Source of the DNA: Chryseobacterium candidae
Lineage (GTDB): Bacteria > Bacteroidota > Bacteroidia > Flavobacteriales > Weeksellaceae
Length of the DNA: 64,000 nucleotides
Assembly: GCF_004916905.1 (NCBI RefSeq)
Contig: NZ_SDLV01000025.1
Coordinates: forward strand, 62,001-126,000
Reading direction: 5' to 3'
Shown piece by piece: positions 51,035-60,931 of this stretch. The notes under the pieces are model-generated. The model did no database searches, was not told the DNA's origin, and saw only the letters and a program-made list of their open reading frames with translations. A program made the translations under genes and the position numbers. How positions within the stretch are numbered: position 1 is the stretch's first letter; each line of letters opens with the position of its first letter.

Positions 51035-51058
51035 AGGCTATTCAGAAATGAATAGCCT
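51035..51058. terminator. Shared hairpin between convergent genes
   Basis: AGGCTATTC/GAATAGCCT with a six-base loop; A and T on both sides would stop transcription from the lipoprotein gene and from ribF. Confidence 0.7.
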
Positions 51059-51063
51059 GTATT

Positions 51064-51984
51064 TTAAAAATTGAAATTTTCTGTTATTTTTTTATCCTCA
51101 TCCAGTCTTTCAATTAACTTGTCAAGACCTTCAAATTTGATTTCATCATGAAGAAAATCCCTGAAACTTACCGTAATCTTTTCATGATAAATATCATCAT
51201 CAAAATCAAGGATATAAACCTCCACAGTTAGTTTTTCTCCATTTACCGTGGGATTGGTTCCAATGCTCAGCATACCTTTATATTGGTTGTCCTTTACAAA
51301 TACTTCAACAATATAAGCTCCTTTTTTAGGCAATAGCTTAATCGATTCAGTATCAATATTGGCTGTTGGATATCCAATGGTTCTCCCAATCTTTTTCCCA
51401 TGAACTACAGTTCCGGAAACAGAGTAGGAGTATCCCAACATTTCGTTGGCCTCTTTAATATTTCCTGCTAAAAGTGCATTACGTACTTTCGTTGAACTGA
51501 TATTATTTTCATGAATATTGATCGCTTCCATTTGCTCTACTTCAAAATCGAGTTCTTTTGATAATTTCTGAAGAAGCTCAAAATTTCCGCTTTTATTTTT
51601 TCCGAAAGAATGGTCGTATCCAATAATAAGGTACTTTACATTCAGTTTATCAACTAAAATCTGACGTACAAATTCTTCTCCGGTCAGATTTCTGAATTCT
51701 TCATCAAATTCTTTCAGGAAAAGATTATCAATGCCATATCTCTCAACCAGCTGTTTCTTTTCCTCTAATGTATTCAGAAGTTTTAAATCTTCGTTAGGAT
51801 TAAAAACAAATCTTGGATGCGGCCAGAAAGTAAGGATTGCAGTTTCCAGATTGTTTTCTGTCCCTATTTTAGCAAGTTCATCGATAATACTCTTGTGCCC
51901 GAGATGTACCCCGTCAAACATTCCTAAAGACAATGCTAAAGGCTTCTGTGAGGAATAATCTGTAAAATTCTTGAAAACTTTCAA
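51064..51984 (-). CDS. ribF: Bifunctional riboflavin kinase/FAD synthetase
   Basis: A 306-residue protein with two domains. The FMN adenylyltransferase domain holds LSLGMFDGVHLGHKSIIDEL (HxGH), the later ISSTKVRNAL and the YDHSFGKNKSGNFELL loop. The C-terminal riboflavin kinase domain contains GRTIGYPTANID and IGTNPTVNG. It makes FMN and FAD, needed by EtfAB and proline dehydrogenase encoded nearby. Its promoter box is at 52004-52011. Confidence 0.95.
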   Translation of the reverse strand: MKVFKNFTDYSSQKPLALSLGMFDGVHLGHKSIIDELAKIGTENNLETAILTFWPHPRFVFNPNEDLKLLNTLEEKKQLVERYGIDNLFLKEFDEEFRNLTGEEFVRQILVDKLNVKYLIIGYDHSFGKNKSGNFELLQKLSKELDFEVEQMEAINIHENNISSTKVRNALLAGNIKEANEMLGYSYSVSGTVVHGKKIGRTIGYPTANIDTESIKLLPKKGAYIVEVFVKDNQYKGMLSIGTNPTVNGEKLTVEVYILDFDDDIYHEKITVSFRDFLHDEIKFEGLDKLIERLDEDKKITENFNF

Positions 51985-52003
51985 AACGGAAAAATTTTGA
52001 TTG

Positions 52004-52011
52004 CAAATATA
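52004..52011 (-). promoter_or_regulatory. Promoter -7 box TATATTTG of ribF
   Basis: A perfect TAnnTTTG match on the - strand, 19 bases upstream of the ribF ATG. Confidence 0.6.
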
Positions 52012-52029
52012 AAACCTTTATTTTTAATG

Positions 52030-52075
52030 TAACGGCGGGAAAGTGAAAATTTGAAAATGAAAAATTCTGAAAATA
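52030..52075. repeat. Heptad-periodic stretch, one-armed
   Basis: Units of seven such as TGAAAAT, TTGAAAA and TGAAAAA follow one another near the ribF promoter without a clear opposite array. Confidence 0.3.
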
Positions 52076-52221
52076 ATTTACATTATATTATATGATAATA
52101 GTGACAAATTAATGAATTGCAGATTTGCTGTTAAATATAATGATAAATATTGAATTTTATCCATTAAACAATAAACTCATTCGTCTCTTGAAAAGCATGA
52201 TAAAAATCTTTTTTTTACCAA

Positions 52222-53780
<1,559 letters not shown>

Positions 53781-53785
53781 ATTAT

Positions 53786-53858
53786 TAACAATTTGAGATT
53801 TGAAATTTGAGATTCGGTAAGTAATTTCAAATTTCAAACATCAAATTTCAAATTTGTT
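53786..53858. repeat. Heptad inverted repeat between atpD and atpC
   Basis: TTGAGAT, TTGAAAT, TTGAGAT on the left; TTTCAAA, TTTCAAA, CATCAAA, TTTCAAA on the right. The arms are complementary and seven-base phased, forming a hairpin that spans almost the entire gap up to the atpC start. Confidence 0.8.
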
Positions 53859-53861
53859 TCT

Positions 53862-54143
53862 ATGAATATAAAAATTTTAACACCAGAATACGTAGTTTTT
53901 GAAGGAGAAGTAGACTCAGTATTACTGCCTGGAAAAAATGGTGAATTCCACATCATGAAAAACCACGCAGGAATTGTTTCTTCTTTAATCGGAGGTGATG
54001 TAAAGCTTTTTGCTAATTCTATTGATGAGGCTTATGCTAAAAACTTCACTAAAGAAACCGGAAAAGACTCTGTTTTTGCTTATGCTATCAAAAGCGGTGT
54101 TGTAGAATTTAATCATAATAAAGGAATTATCCTTTGTGAATAA
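53862..54143 (+). CDS. atpC: ATP synthase F1 subunit epsilon
   Basis: A 93-residue short epsilon. It contains the N-terminal beta-sandwich (MNIKILTPEYVVFEGEVDSVLLPGKNGEFHIMKNHAGIVSSL in sections) but lacks the two-helix C-terminal domain that regulates ATPase activity in many bacteria. This short form is usual in Bacteroidota. It follows atpD, separated by the heptad hairpin. Confidence 0.93.
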   Translation: MNIKILTPEYVVFEGEVDSVLLPGKNGEFHIMKNHAGIVSSLIGGDVKLFANSIDEAYAKNFTKETGKDSVFAYAIKSGVVEFNHNKGIILCE

Positions 54144-54172
54144 TTAAATGAAAAGCTAAATATATTTTCAAG

Positions 54173-54202
54173 AAAGTGTAACTTTGTGTTACACTTTTTT
54201 TA
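54173..54202 (+). terminator. Rho-independent terminator of atpDC
   Basis: AAAGTGTAAC/GTTACACTTT with a short loop and seven T. Confidence 0.88.
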
Positions 54203-54221
54203 TTTGTAAAAGTCTGATTGT

Positions 54222-55040
54222 ATGAAGAGAGGCATAATCATATTATTTACAGTTCTGGGTGTTTTCCTGCATGCTCAGAATATCAAAACCAAAAGAGGAA
54301 TTATTAATCTTGACGGTGTTCCGGTAGCTAAAATATCCAGTAAATCCAGCGAATATACGTTTATGGATCTGAAGGAGACCCCGATGTATACTATAAAATT
54401 CATTGACAAAAGCATCGTTGATTCTGTTCGCGACAGCTATATCAGTGTCAACAGAGTATATAACAGGGATAAAACCATCGAAATTGATTATTCATCACCT
54501 TCTGCATTTTCCGGAGAAGAAAAATCTGCAGTCTTTACATCAGTTAAGGACCTTAAAATAATTGATAATAAAGGGATCAATGTCAAAAATCTTGATGAAC
54601 TTTTCTCCAATGTACCCAAGAGAAAACTGGATACAAAAACAAAAGATGCTTATGCCATCCGAAAGAAAATTGATAAAATGAATATTGAGGTCAATAAAGT
54701 GGGAGAGATCCTTAGTAATGGTGTTCCTGTAGGGTATTTTACCAATTTGCCGGTAAGTTTCGGTTCAGAAGATACCATCATGGATAAGACCTCTATAGAT
54801 ATTGAGATCTATGACGCCAAAAGTAAACTTATAGGAAGATATATCACCACAACAAAACAGCTGAAAACAGCAGGAGGAAAATCTTTTACCCTATACAAGG
54901 AAATGTCCGGCAGAGCTTCTATCTTAAAATTTCCAACCTATAAAGCACTGGCTGAGCGCATGGCAATTATGGATCCCAATTTTATTAAAATACAGGAGAA
55001 AGTGTCGGTGGGTACTGTAACAAAAGAGATTTCTAATTAA
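54222..55040 (+). CDS. Secreted hypothetical protein
   Basis: A 272-residue protein with a signal peptide (residues 1-19, LHAQ). The mature part opens with IKTKRGIINLDGVPVAKIS and later repeats the theme with GEILSNGVPVGYFTN, hinting at two related beta-rich units. Neither enzymatic motifs nor anchor are visible. I recognise no family. Confidence 0.6.
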   Translation: MKRGIIILFTVLGVFLHAQNIKTKRGIINLDGVPVAKISSKSSEYTFMDLKETPMYTIKFIDKSIVDSVRDSYISVNRVYNRDKTIEIDYSSPSAFSGEEKSAVFTSVKDLKIIDNKGINVKNLDELFSNVPKRKLDTKTKDAYAIRKKIDKMNIEVNKVGEILSNGVPVGYFTNLPVSFGSEDTIMDKTSIDIEIYDAKSKLIGRYITTTKQLKTAGGKSFTLYKEMSGRASILKFPTYKALAERMAIMDPNFIKIQEKVSVGTVTKEISN

Positions 55041-55079
55041 TTATTTATTAGAAAAAATAGACTTTTTATATCAATAGAG

Positions 55080-55102
55080 ACGGGCCTTTAGCCCGTTTTT
55101 TT
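55080..55102 (+). terminator. Terminator, also a GGGCCTTTAGCCC repeat
   Basis: ACGGGC/GCCCGT with loop CTTTA and seven T. The same CTTTA loop occurs in the dispersed hairpins at 16385-16450, so the terminator may have been recruited from the repeat family. Confidence 0.75.
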
Positions 55103-55104
55103 AT

Positions 55105-55145
55105 AGATAAAATTCATCTGGCTTTAGGAGCCAAAACTTATAAGA
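55105..55145. repeat. Altered copy of the GGCTTTAGCC-AAAAC repeat
   Basis: CTGGCTTTAGGAGCCAAAAC has a two-base insertion in the loop compared with the copies near 16432 and 22246. Confidence 0.4.
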
Positions 55146-55214
55146 ATTTTGATGCATATCTTTTGTGAGATCGTATGATCCTTTCAAAAATCCCTGATAA
55201 AAAAACGAAAATTT

Positions 55215-57404
55215 TTATAAGCTTAAAATAACTCCATTTTCCTTCAATTGCTGCATCGGTTTTGAGAACCAGAACAGCTCAAAATCATCGAAATTTTCCT
55301 CAAATTGATTTTTAAGTTGCTGAATCGTAGGCTTTTTAGAATTTTCAATAGCATTCTCTTCCAATACATTCATCAGCCATTCTGCCTTTTCCTGTTCCAG
55401 CTCAACCTTTACAATATTGGTTTTTAGGTGGAATGTAAGCAACGTATACGTACCAGAATATTTCTTTTTATTTTTTACGCGATTCTCAGCGATTACGTTT
55501 TTGGTTAAAAAGATGACTTTGGAATTGGTCTTCAATTGAAACTGCCCATCTTCCAAAAGACAATCGTGAATATAATCCGGATGAATGGTTGTTCTTGGAA
55601 TTTTAAAATCAAACCATTCCTGAAGCGGCAGTTCGAAGTTGATTCCATGCATATAATTGAATAAAGATTTTTTTAACCCGAAGCTGAACTTGTTATGATC
55701 AATTCCTGTTTTATCCTTAAAGTCAATATCATTATTGGCAAACAGAATTTCCTGCTTTACCGGAACTACTCCAAAATCTTCCGGACTCATTCCAACGGGT
55801 GAGTGAGCAGTCATCGCAAACTGATGCCAGAATCCACTTTGAAGAATTCCCATCTCAAACATTTGCCTCACCATTTCTAATGAATCGACAGTTTCCTGAA
55901 CTGTTTGGGTAGGGTAACCATACATCAGATAAGCATGAACCATAATTCCTGCTTCTGTAAAGTTTCTGGTTACATTGGCAACCTGTTCTACAGAAACTCC
56001 TTTATCAATTAATTTCAGCAGTCTGTCACTCGCTACTTCAAGTCCTCCGGAAACAGCCACGCATCCCGAAAGCTTCAGGAGGTAACATAAATCACGGGTG
56101 AAGCTTTTTTCAAAACGGATATTGGTCCACCATGTTACCACAAGATTTCTTCTGAGAATTTCCAGAGCAACTTCTCTCATAAGGGCAGGCGGCGCAGCTT
56201 CATCTACAAAATGGAATCCTGTCTCACCGGTTGTCCGGATTAATTCTTCAATCCGGTCTACCAGAATTTTAGCAGAAATAGGTTCGTAGATTTTAATATA
56301 ATCTAAAGAAATATCACAGAATGTACATTTCCCCCAGTAACATCCGTGTGCCATGGTCAGTTTGTTCCATCGGCCGTCGCTCCATAAACTGTGCATCGGA
56401 TTGGCAATTTCGATAACGGAAATATATTGATCCAGTTTTAAATCTGTATAATCGGGAGTTCCTGTTTCAGACTGTTTGAAGTCATGCCTTTTAGAATTGT
56501 TCTTATAGACGACTTCTTTATTTTCGAGAAGAAAAGTTCTTTTAAACTCAGCTTCTTCAGTGGCAATTTCTAAATTTTGGTGAAGAAGTTCCAACGGAAG
56601 CTCACCGTCATCTAAAGTAATAAAATCAAAAAATTCGAATACTCTCTGATCTTTGACTTCTCTTAATTCGGTATTGGGAAATCCTCCTCCCATAGCGGTT
56701 TTAATGTGAGGATAATGCTTTTTGATCCATTGGGCACATTTGAAACCGGAATAGAGGTTGCCGGGAAACGGTATTGAAAAGCAAACCATTTTTGGCTGAA
56801 CAGTTTCTATTTTTTCACGAAGAATTTTTAATGTAAATTCATCAATAAATGTAGGCTCACCCGATAGTTTTGAGTATAATTCGTTAAAAGAATTGGCACT
56901 TTTTCCGAGACGTTCCGCATATCTGCTGAAACCAAAATCAGCATCGATATTTTCTACAATATAATCGGAAATATCTTCTAAATAAAGCGTTGCCAGATGT
57001 TTGGCTTTATCCTGAAGACCCATGTTTCCAAAAGCAAATTCCATATCATCCAGCTGGTTGAAACGGGAAGCTTCTGGAAGGAAGTTCATGCTGCAGATCT
57101 GTCTGGCCAGTGTAGGTGTTTTTCCCTGTAAAAAAGGAATTACCTGATCTATCGTTTTTAAATACTCTTCTTTTAAAGCATAAATTCTCTGGGAGTTTTC
57201 AGAGGTGTTCTGAAGATCAATTTCTGTATTGAAAACCTTGCGGATTCCATCCTTTGAAAATAATTCCAAAATAACATCGATCCCCAAATCTGCCTGATAA
57301 CTGGAAATATCTTTGGTATTTAAAAATCCTTTAATATAGGCCGTTGCAGGATAAGGAGTGTTAAGTTGGGTAAAAGGCGGAGTAATAAGAAGCAGGTCTT
57401 TCAA
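55215..57404 (-). CDS. B12-binding-domain radical SAM protein
   Basis: A 729-residue protein. The N-terminal part has a cobalamin-binding-like Rossmann fold (KDLLLITPPFTQLNTPYPA, then KTAMGGGFPNTELREV). The radical SAM core follows with the cluster motif CYWGKCTFCDISL (CxxxCxxC), FVDEAAPPALMREV and GLEVASDRLLKLIDKG. A long C-terminal extension of about 170 residues has no recognised motif. Reaction unknown; no precursor peptide gene is adjacent. Confidence 0.87.
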   Translation of the reverse strand: MKDLLLITPPFTQLNTPYPATAYIKGFLNTKDISSYQADLGIDVILELFSKDGIRKVFNTEIDLQNTSENSQRIYALKEEYLKTIDQVIPFLQGKTPTLARQICSMNFLPEASRFNQLDDMEFAFGNMGLQDKAKHLATLYLEDISDYIVENIDADFGFSRYAERLGKSANSFNELYSKLSGEPTFIDEFTLKILREKIETVQPKMVCFSIPFPGNLYSGFKCAQWIKKHYPHIKTAMGGGFPNTELREVKDQRVFEFFDFITLDDGELPLELLHQNLEIATEEAEFKRTFLLENKEVVYKNNSKRHDFKQSETGTPDYTDLKLDQYISVIEIANPMHSLWSDGRWNKLTMAHGCYWGKCTFCDISLDYIKIYEPISAKILVDRIEELIRTTGETGFHFVDEAAPPALMREVALEILRRNLVVTWWTNIRFEKSFTRDLCYLLKLSGCVAVSGGLEVASDRLLKLIDKGVSVEQVANVTRNFTEAGIMVHAYLMYGYPTQTVQETVDSLEMVRQMFEMGILQSGFWHQFAMTAHSPVGMSPEDFGVVPVKQEILFANNDIDFKDKTGIDHNKFSFGLKKSLFNYMHGINFELPLQEWFDFKIPRTTIHPDYIHDCLLEDGQFQLKTNSKVIFLTKNVIAENRVKNKKKYSGTYTLLTFHLKTNIVKVELEQEKAEWLMNVLEENAIENSKKPTIQQLKNQFEENFDDFELFWFSKPMQQLKENGVILSL

Positions 57405-57417
57405 CAGAAATTTTTTG

Positions 57418-57425
57418 CAAAGTTA
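57418..57425 (-). promoter_or_regulatory. Promoter -7 box TAACTTTG of the radical SAM gene
   Basis: A perfect TAnnTTTG match on the - strand, 13 bases upstream of the ATG. Confidence 0.6.
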
Positions 57426-57562
57426 TTCTAAAGTTTTTTCAGAAAAAAATTTTTTCTCCTGATTATAAACATTGAGAAAAAGTCTTAGCAATATTGCGTC
57501 TTATTAAAATCTGATTCTGTCACAATTCTTTTATTTCCACTCTATAAAAATAAAAAAGTAGT

Positions 57563-58324
57563 TTAAAATAAATTCGCAGGTCTGTTAAACAAAGCATCGG
57601 TTGTATTATTCTCAATAAAACTTAGGAAAGCATTTTCATCAAAATATCCATCTTCATCAAGAATTACCGGATTTAATAATTCGATTTCACTGGGCTTTTC
57701 CAGGCTGATATTTTCAATAAATTTTCCGGTCTTGCCTGTGATCTCATTGTGAAAACTGATTAAGTATCTGGAATAAATATTTCCTTCTGCAACAGTGTAA
57801 TGTCCGTTTTCTGCAATAAGGGAAGTCATAATACTTCCTCCGATGTAGGTTTCATTATCATTTCCTGAAGCACCAAACAATACTTTTGAGGTAACATTTC
57901 CAGAGCAATACAGTGACCCATTGATGATGATATTTTCTGCCTTTATATTACCTGTAACTATAAGAACAATATAATCTTCAACAAACAGTTTTTTGGATAC
58001 ATAAAGATCACCTTCTACAAGAATAATTTTATAGCCTTCACCTTCTTCGGTAATCAGTTCAAGAGAATTACCATTTTCATTTTGTATAAGGACAATCTCA
58101 GGAGCATCATCTTCATGATTAATATGCAGAGAGGCTTCTTTTATCTTTTCCGCTGTTTCATCATCCAGCATTTCGAGAAATTCAGCAAGACTTTCCTCAT
58201 CTAAATAGCTTTCTTTGAAAAAATTGTTTTCCAGAGCTTCATGAGCAATGCTGTATAGATTTTCTGATTTTTCTTTGAGCTGTTTGTATAGTTGATCTTT
58301 GGTAAGTTTTTGCAATTCTTTCAT
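57563..58324 (-). CDS. Hypothetical protein with a beta-helix-like middle
   Basis: A 253-residue cytosolic protein. Residues 1-80 are helical and acidic. Residues 95-200 consist of short strands in a ladder (LYVSKKLFVEDYIVLIVTGNIKAENIIINGSLYCSGNV in sections, then TYIGGSIMTSLIAENGHYTVAEGNIYSRYLI), the pattern of a right-handed parallel beta-helix such as bactofilins or polymer-forming proteins. No family assignment is certain. It is transcribed leftward alone. Confidence 0.6.
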   Translation of the reverse strand: MKELQKLTKDQLYKQLKEKSENLYSIAHEALENNFFKESYLDEESLAEFLEMLDDETAEKIKEASLHINHEDDAPEIVLIQNENGNSLELITEEGEGYKIILVEGDLYVSKKLFVEDYIVLIVTGNIKAENIIINGSLYCSGNVTSKVLFGASGNDNETYIGGSIMTSLIAENGHYTVAEGNIYSRYLISFHNEITGKTGKFIENISLEKPSEIELLNPVILDEDGYFDENAFLSFIENNTTDALFNRPANLF

Positions 58325-58626
58325 CGGCTTTTAAAAGTATATACATGGGGCTTTTCAGTGGGGAAACACCTATTAATAGACAGATGCAATATAGTCAGAT
58401 AAATTTTGTTATGCCAGAAAGTAGAGGATTTATTTTTTTAAATATTTTTCTTATGGATGACTTTTTGAGCTGAAATATCAGATTATTTCACAATTAGTTT
58501 TGGAGGTTCTGTATGCGTTTGCTTTGAAATATAGTAAGTTTTGAGAAAGCTCAGTCAATAGAAAAGCCAGACTCGTCAAGAAGTCCGGCTTTATATTATA
58601 TTTTTATATCAGTCTAATAATTTATC
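58325..58626. other. Gene-free gap with the EamA terminator
   Basis: Apart from a leftward terminator at 58561-58591 I see no gene, repeat or RNA in these 302 bases. Confidence 0.5.
58561..58591 (-). terminator. Terminator of the EamA gene
   Basis: Imperfect stem AAAGCC.GAC/GTC.GGCTTT; on the - strand it is followed by TTTT. Confidence 0.6.
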
Positions 58627-59505
58627 CTAAATGTGACCTGTTTTCTTTTGGTCTCCAATCACATTCAGGGTAACTCCCAAAAGAATTAAAGTAATCCCGA
58701 TAAGTAAATTGGGAGTAAATTTTTCATGAAACATCAGGACACTGATCAGTACAGCAACTACAGGTTCCAAAGCTCCTAAAATTGCAACAGGAGTAGAACC
58801 GATATATTTAATAGCATATACCAGACAAAGACTGGAGATCACCGTAGTAAGAAATGCAAAAACAAGAAAATTAAGGAAAATCTCTGTTGAAGGTATAGCA
58901 AACGACGCATGAGCTGTTACAGCTTTGGACATAAAGAACATTGAGGTGAAAAGCATTGAGTAAAACGTAAGCTTGAATCCGGATACCTTGATATTCGATT
59001 TGTTGACGATAACCATATATAAGGCATAGAACAGTGAGCTGAGCATGACGATTCCCAATCCTGCAAAATTGATTTCCAGTCCGTTTCCTTTTAAACATAA
59101 AACAATAACTCCCGCGAATGCCAGAAGTAAAGAAACTCCGGATAATCTGGTAAGCTTCTCTTTGTAAAAGAAAAACATCATCAATGCTACAATGACCGGG
59201 TAAACAAATAAAACGGTGGAGGCAATTCCTGGTGTTAGGAAATCATATCCTAAAAACAAAAATTCAGAAGAAAGGGCATAACATACTCCAAGGATGGCAA
59301 GAATTAAGGCTTCTTTCTTATTGATTTTAAAACTTTCTCTGGAATACAGCAGATATCCTCCCACCATTAAAGCTGAAAAGAAAAATCTGTAAAACAGTGT
59401 GATATCCATTGAAAAGTGTGCCCGCTTCACAGGCAGAATAAAAATCGGAATCAGACCATATGAAACAGCCGATAAAATTCCCAGTGTGTAACCTCTAAGT
59501 TTCAT
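58627..59505 (-). CDS. EamA-family (DMT) exporter
   Basis: A 292-residue protein with ten predicted membrane helices in two EamA repeats, the second containing LGALEPVVAVLISVLMFHEKFTPNLLIGITLILLGV in sections, a diagnostic motif. Such proteins export metabolites or amino acids; the substrate cannot be read. It has its own terminator and is divergent from none of the nearby genes. Confidence 0.85.
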   Translation of the reverse strand: MKLRGYTLGILSAVSYGLIPIFILPVKRAHFSMDITLFYRFFFSALMVGGYLLYSRESFKINKKEALILAILGVCYALSSEFLFLGYDFLTPGIASTVLFVYPVIVALMMFFFYKEKLTRLSGVSLLLAFAGVIVLCLKGNGLEINFAGLGIVMLSSLFYALYMVIVNKSNIKVSGFKLTFYSMLFTSMFFMSKAVTAHASFAIPSTEIFLNFLVFAFLTTVISSLCLVYAIKYIGSTPVAILGALEPVVAVLISVLMFHEKFTPNLLIGITLILLGVTLNVIGDQKKTGHI

Positions 59506-59526
59506 TTGCTTTTATAGGTATTAAAC

Positions 59527-59560
59527 AAAAAAGCCACTGAATCAATCAGTGGCTTTCTTT
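59527..59560 (-). terminator. Terminator of the acyltransferase-like PLP gene
   Basis: AAAGCCACTGA/TCAGTGGCTTT; on the - strand followed by TTTTTT. Confidence 0.8.
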
Positions 59561-59571
59561 ATTTTTTAAGA

Positions 59572-60846
59572 TTAAATCGGTTTAAAACTCAATCCTTGTT
59601 CCTGCAGTAATTTTTGTTCCTGCTCTTTGTAGTAGCCACCTACTAATTTATCATGAATTGCTTCAAACGCTGCCAGAGTTTCATTGATCTCTGCATCTGT
59701 ATGAGAAGCGGTAGGAATCAGTCTTAAGAGAATCATTCCCTTCGGAATGACCGGATATACCACCACAGAGGTGAAAATACCGTAATTTTCCCTTAAATCT
59801 TTAACCAATAGAGTAGCTTCTACCGGAGTTCCCTGCATCATTACCGGAGTTACACAAGTATTCGTGTCACCAATATTGAATCCTCTTTCTTTAAGTCCGC
59901 TCTGTAGTTTTTCAACATTCTCCCAAAGTTTAGCTTTGATCTCAGGTCTTGATCTCAAAAGCTCCAATCTTTTTAATCCTCCGATTACCATTGGCATCGT
60001 AAGAGATTTTGCAAAGATTTGTGATCTCAGGTTGAATTTCAGATATCTGATAATTTCTTTATCACCCGCAAGGAATGCTCCGAAACCAGCCATCGATTTA
60101 GCAAAAGTAGAAAAGTAAACATCAATCTGGTCGTTACAATCCTGTTCTTCACCTACACCAGCACCTGTTTTACCAAGAGTTCCGAAACCATGAGCATCAT
60201 CTACCAATAGTCTGAACTGGTATTTTGACTTAAGATCACAGATTTCTCTGATTTTTCCCTGTTGTCCTCTCATCCCGAAAACCCCTTCTGTAATTACAAG
60301 AATACCTCCTCCTGTTTCTTCAGCCACCTTGGTTGCTCTCTGAAGATTTTTCTCAAGGCTTTCCATATCGTTATGCTTGTAGGTAAATCTCTTACCGGAA
60401 TGAAGTCTTACTCCATCCACGATGCAGGCATGAGAATCCATATCATAAACAATCACATCATTTCTGCTTACCAAAGCATCAATGGTAGAAACCATTCCCT
60501 GATAACCAAAATTCAACAGGTATGCTGACTCTTTTTTTACGAAGTCTGCCAATTCTCTTTCCAACTGAAGGTGCTGGTCTGTTTCTCCAGACATTGCTCT
60601 CGCTCCCATTGGATAGAACATTCCATATTCTGCAGCCGCTTTTGCATCCGCTTCTATTACTTCAGGATGATTACACAATCCTAAATAGTCATTGGCACTC
60701 CAGAAAATTACTTCTCTCCCCTGAAACTGCATTCTAGGGCCAATAGGACCCTCTAATCTTGGGAAAATAAAATAGCCTTCACCATAATCTGCAAATTGTC
60801 CAAGTGGTCCTGGATTTTCTTTTATTCTTTCAAAAATATCCAACAT
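59572..60846 (-). CDS. Cysteate/serine C-acyltransferase-like PLP enzyme (alpha-oxoamine synthase family)
   Basis: A 424-residue protein of the AONS/SPT/KBL family from the ATG at 60846; the upstream ATG adds 16 residues that overlap a hairpin. Family blocks are SANDYLGLCNHPEV, NFGYQGMVSTIDALV, LLVDDAHGFGTLGKTG and the PLP lysine Lys250 in STFAKSMAGFGAF. It would join a fatty acyl thioester to an amino acid with loss of CO2. The neighbouring divergent cysteine synthase suggests that the amino acid is cysteate and the product 3-ketocapnine. Serine palmitoyltransferase remains the alternative. Confidence 0.82.
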   Translation of the reverse strand: MLDIFERIKENPGPLGQFADYGEGYFIFPRLEGPIGPRMQFQGREVIFWSANDYLGLCNHPEVIEADAKAAAEYGMFYPMGARAMSGETDQHLQLERELADFVKKESAYLLNFGYQGMVSTIDALVSRNDVIVYDMDSHACIVDGVRLHSGKRFTYKHNDMESLEKNLQRATKVAEETGGGILVITEGVFGMRGQQGKIREICDLKSKYQFRLLVDDAHGFGTLGKTGAGVGEEQDCNDQIDVYFSTFAKSMAGFGAFLAGDKEIIRYLKFNLRSQIFAKSLTMPMVIGGLKRLELLRSRPEIKAKLWENVEKLQSGLKERGFNIGDTNTCVTPVMMQGTPVEATLLVKDLRENYGIFTSVVVYPVIPKGMILLRLIPTASHTDAEINETLAAFEAIHDKLVGGYYKEQEQKLLQEQGLSFKPI

Positions 60847-60867
60847 TGTATCGTAATTTTTAAGTAA

Positions 60868-60908
60868 TAAAGCCTTTTTTGTCTGAATACGCAAAAGGCT
60901 TTATTTAT
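60868..60908 (-). terminator. Hairpin between the two PLP enzyme genes
   Basis: AATAAAGCCTTTT pairs with AAAAGGCTTTATT; on the - strand the tail is weakly T-rich. It may attenuate read-through from the cysteate synthase-like gene. Confidence 0.5.
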
Positions 60909-60931
60909 TTGTATCGTGATTTTATTCTTTT

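Noticed and set aside
55215..57404. Maturase for the GG-leader peptide at 29104
   Set aside because: The radical SAM protein has a B12-binding domain, not a SPASM domain, and lies 26 kb away in an unrelated setting.
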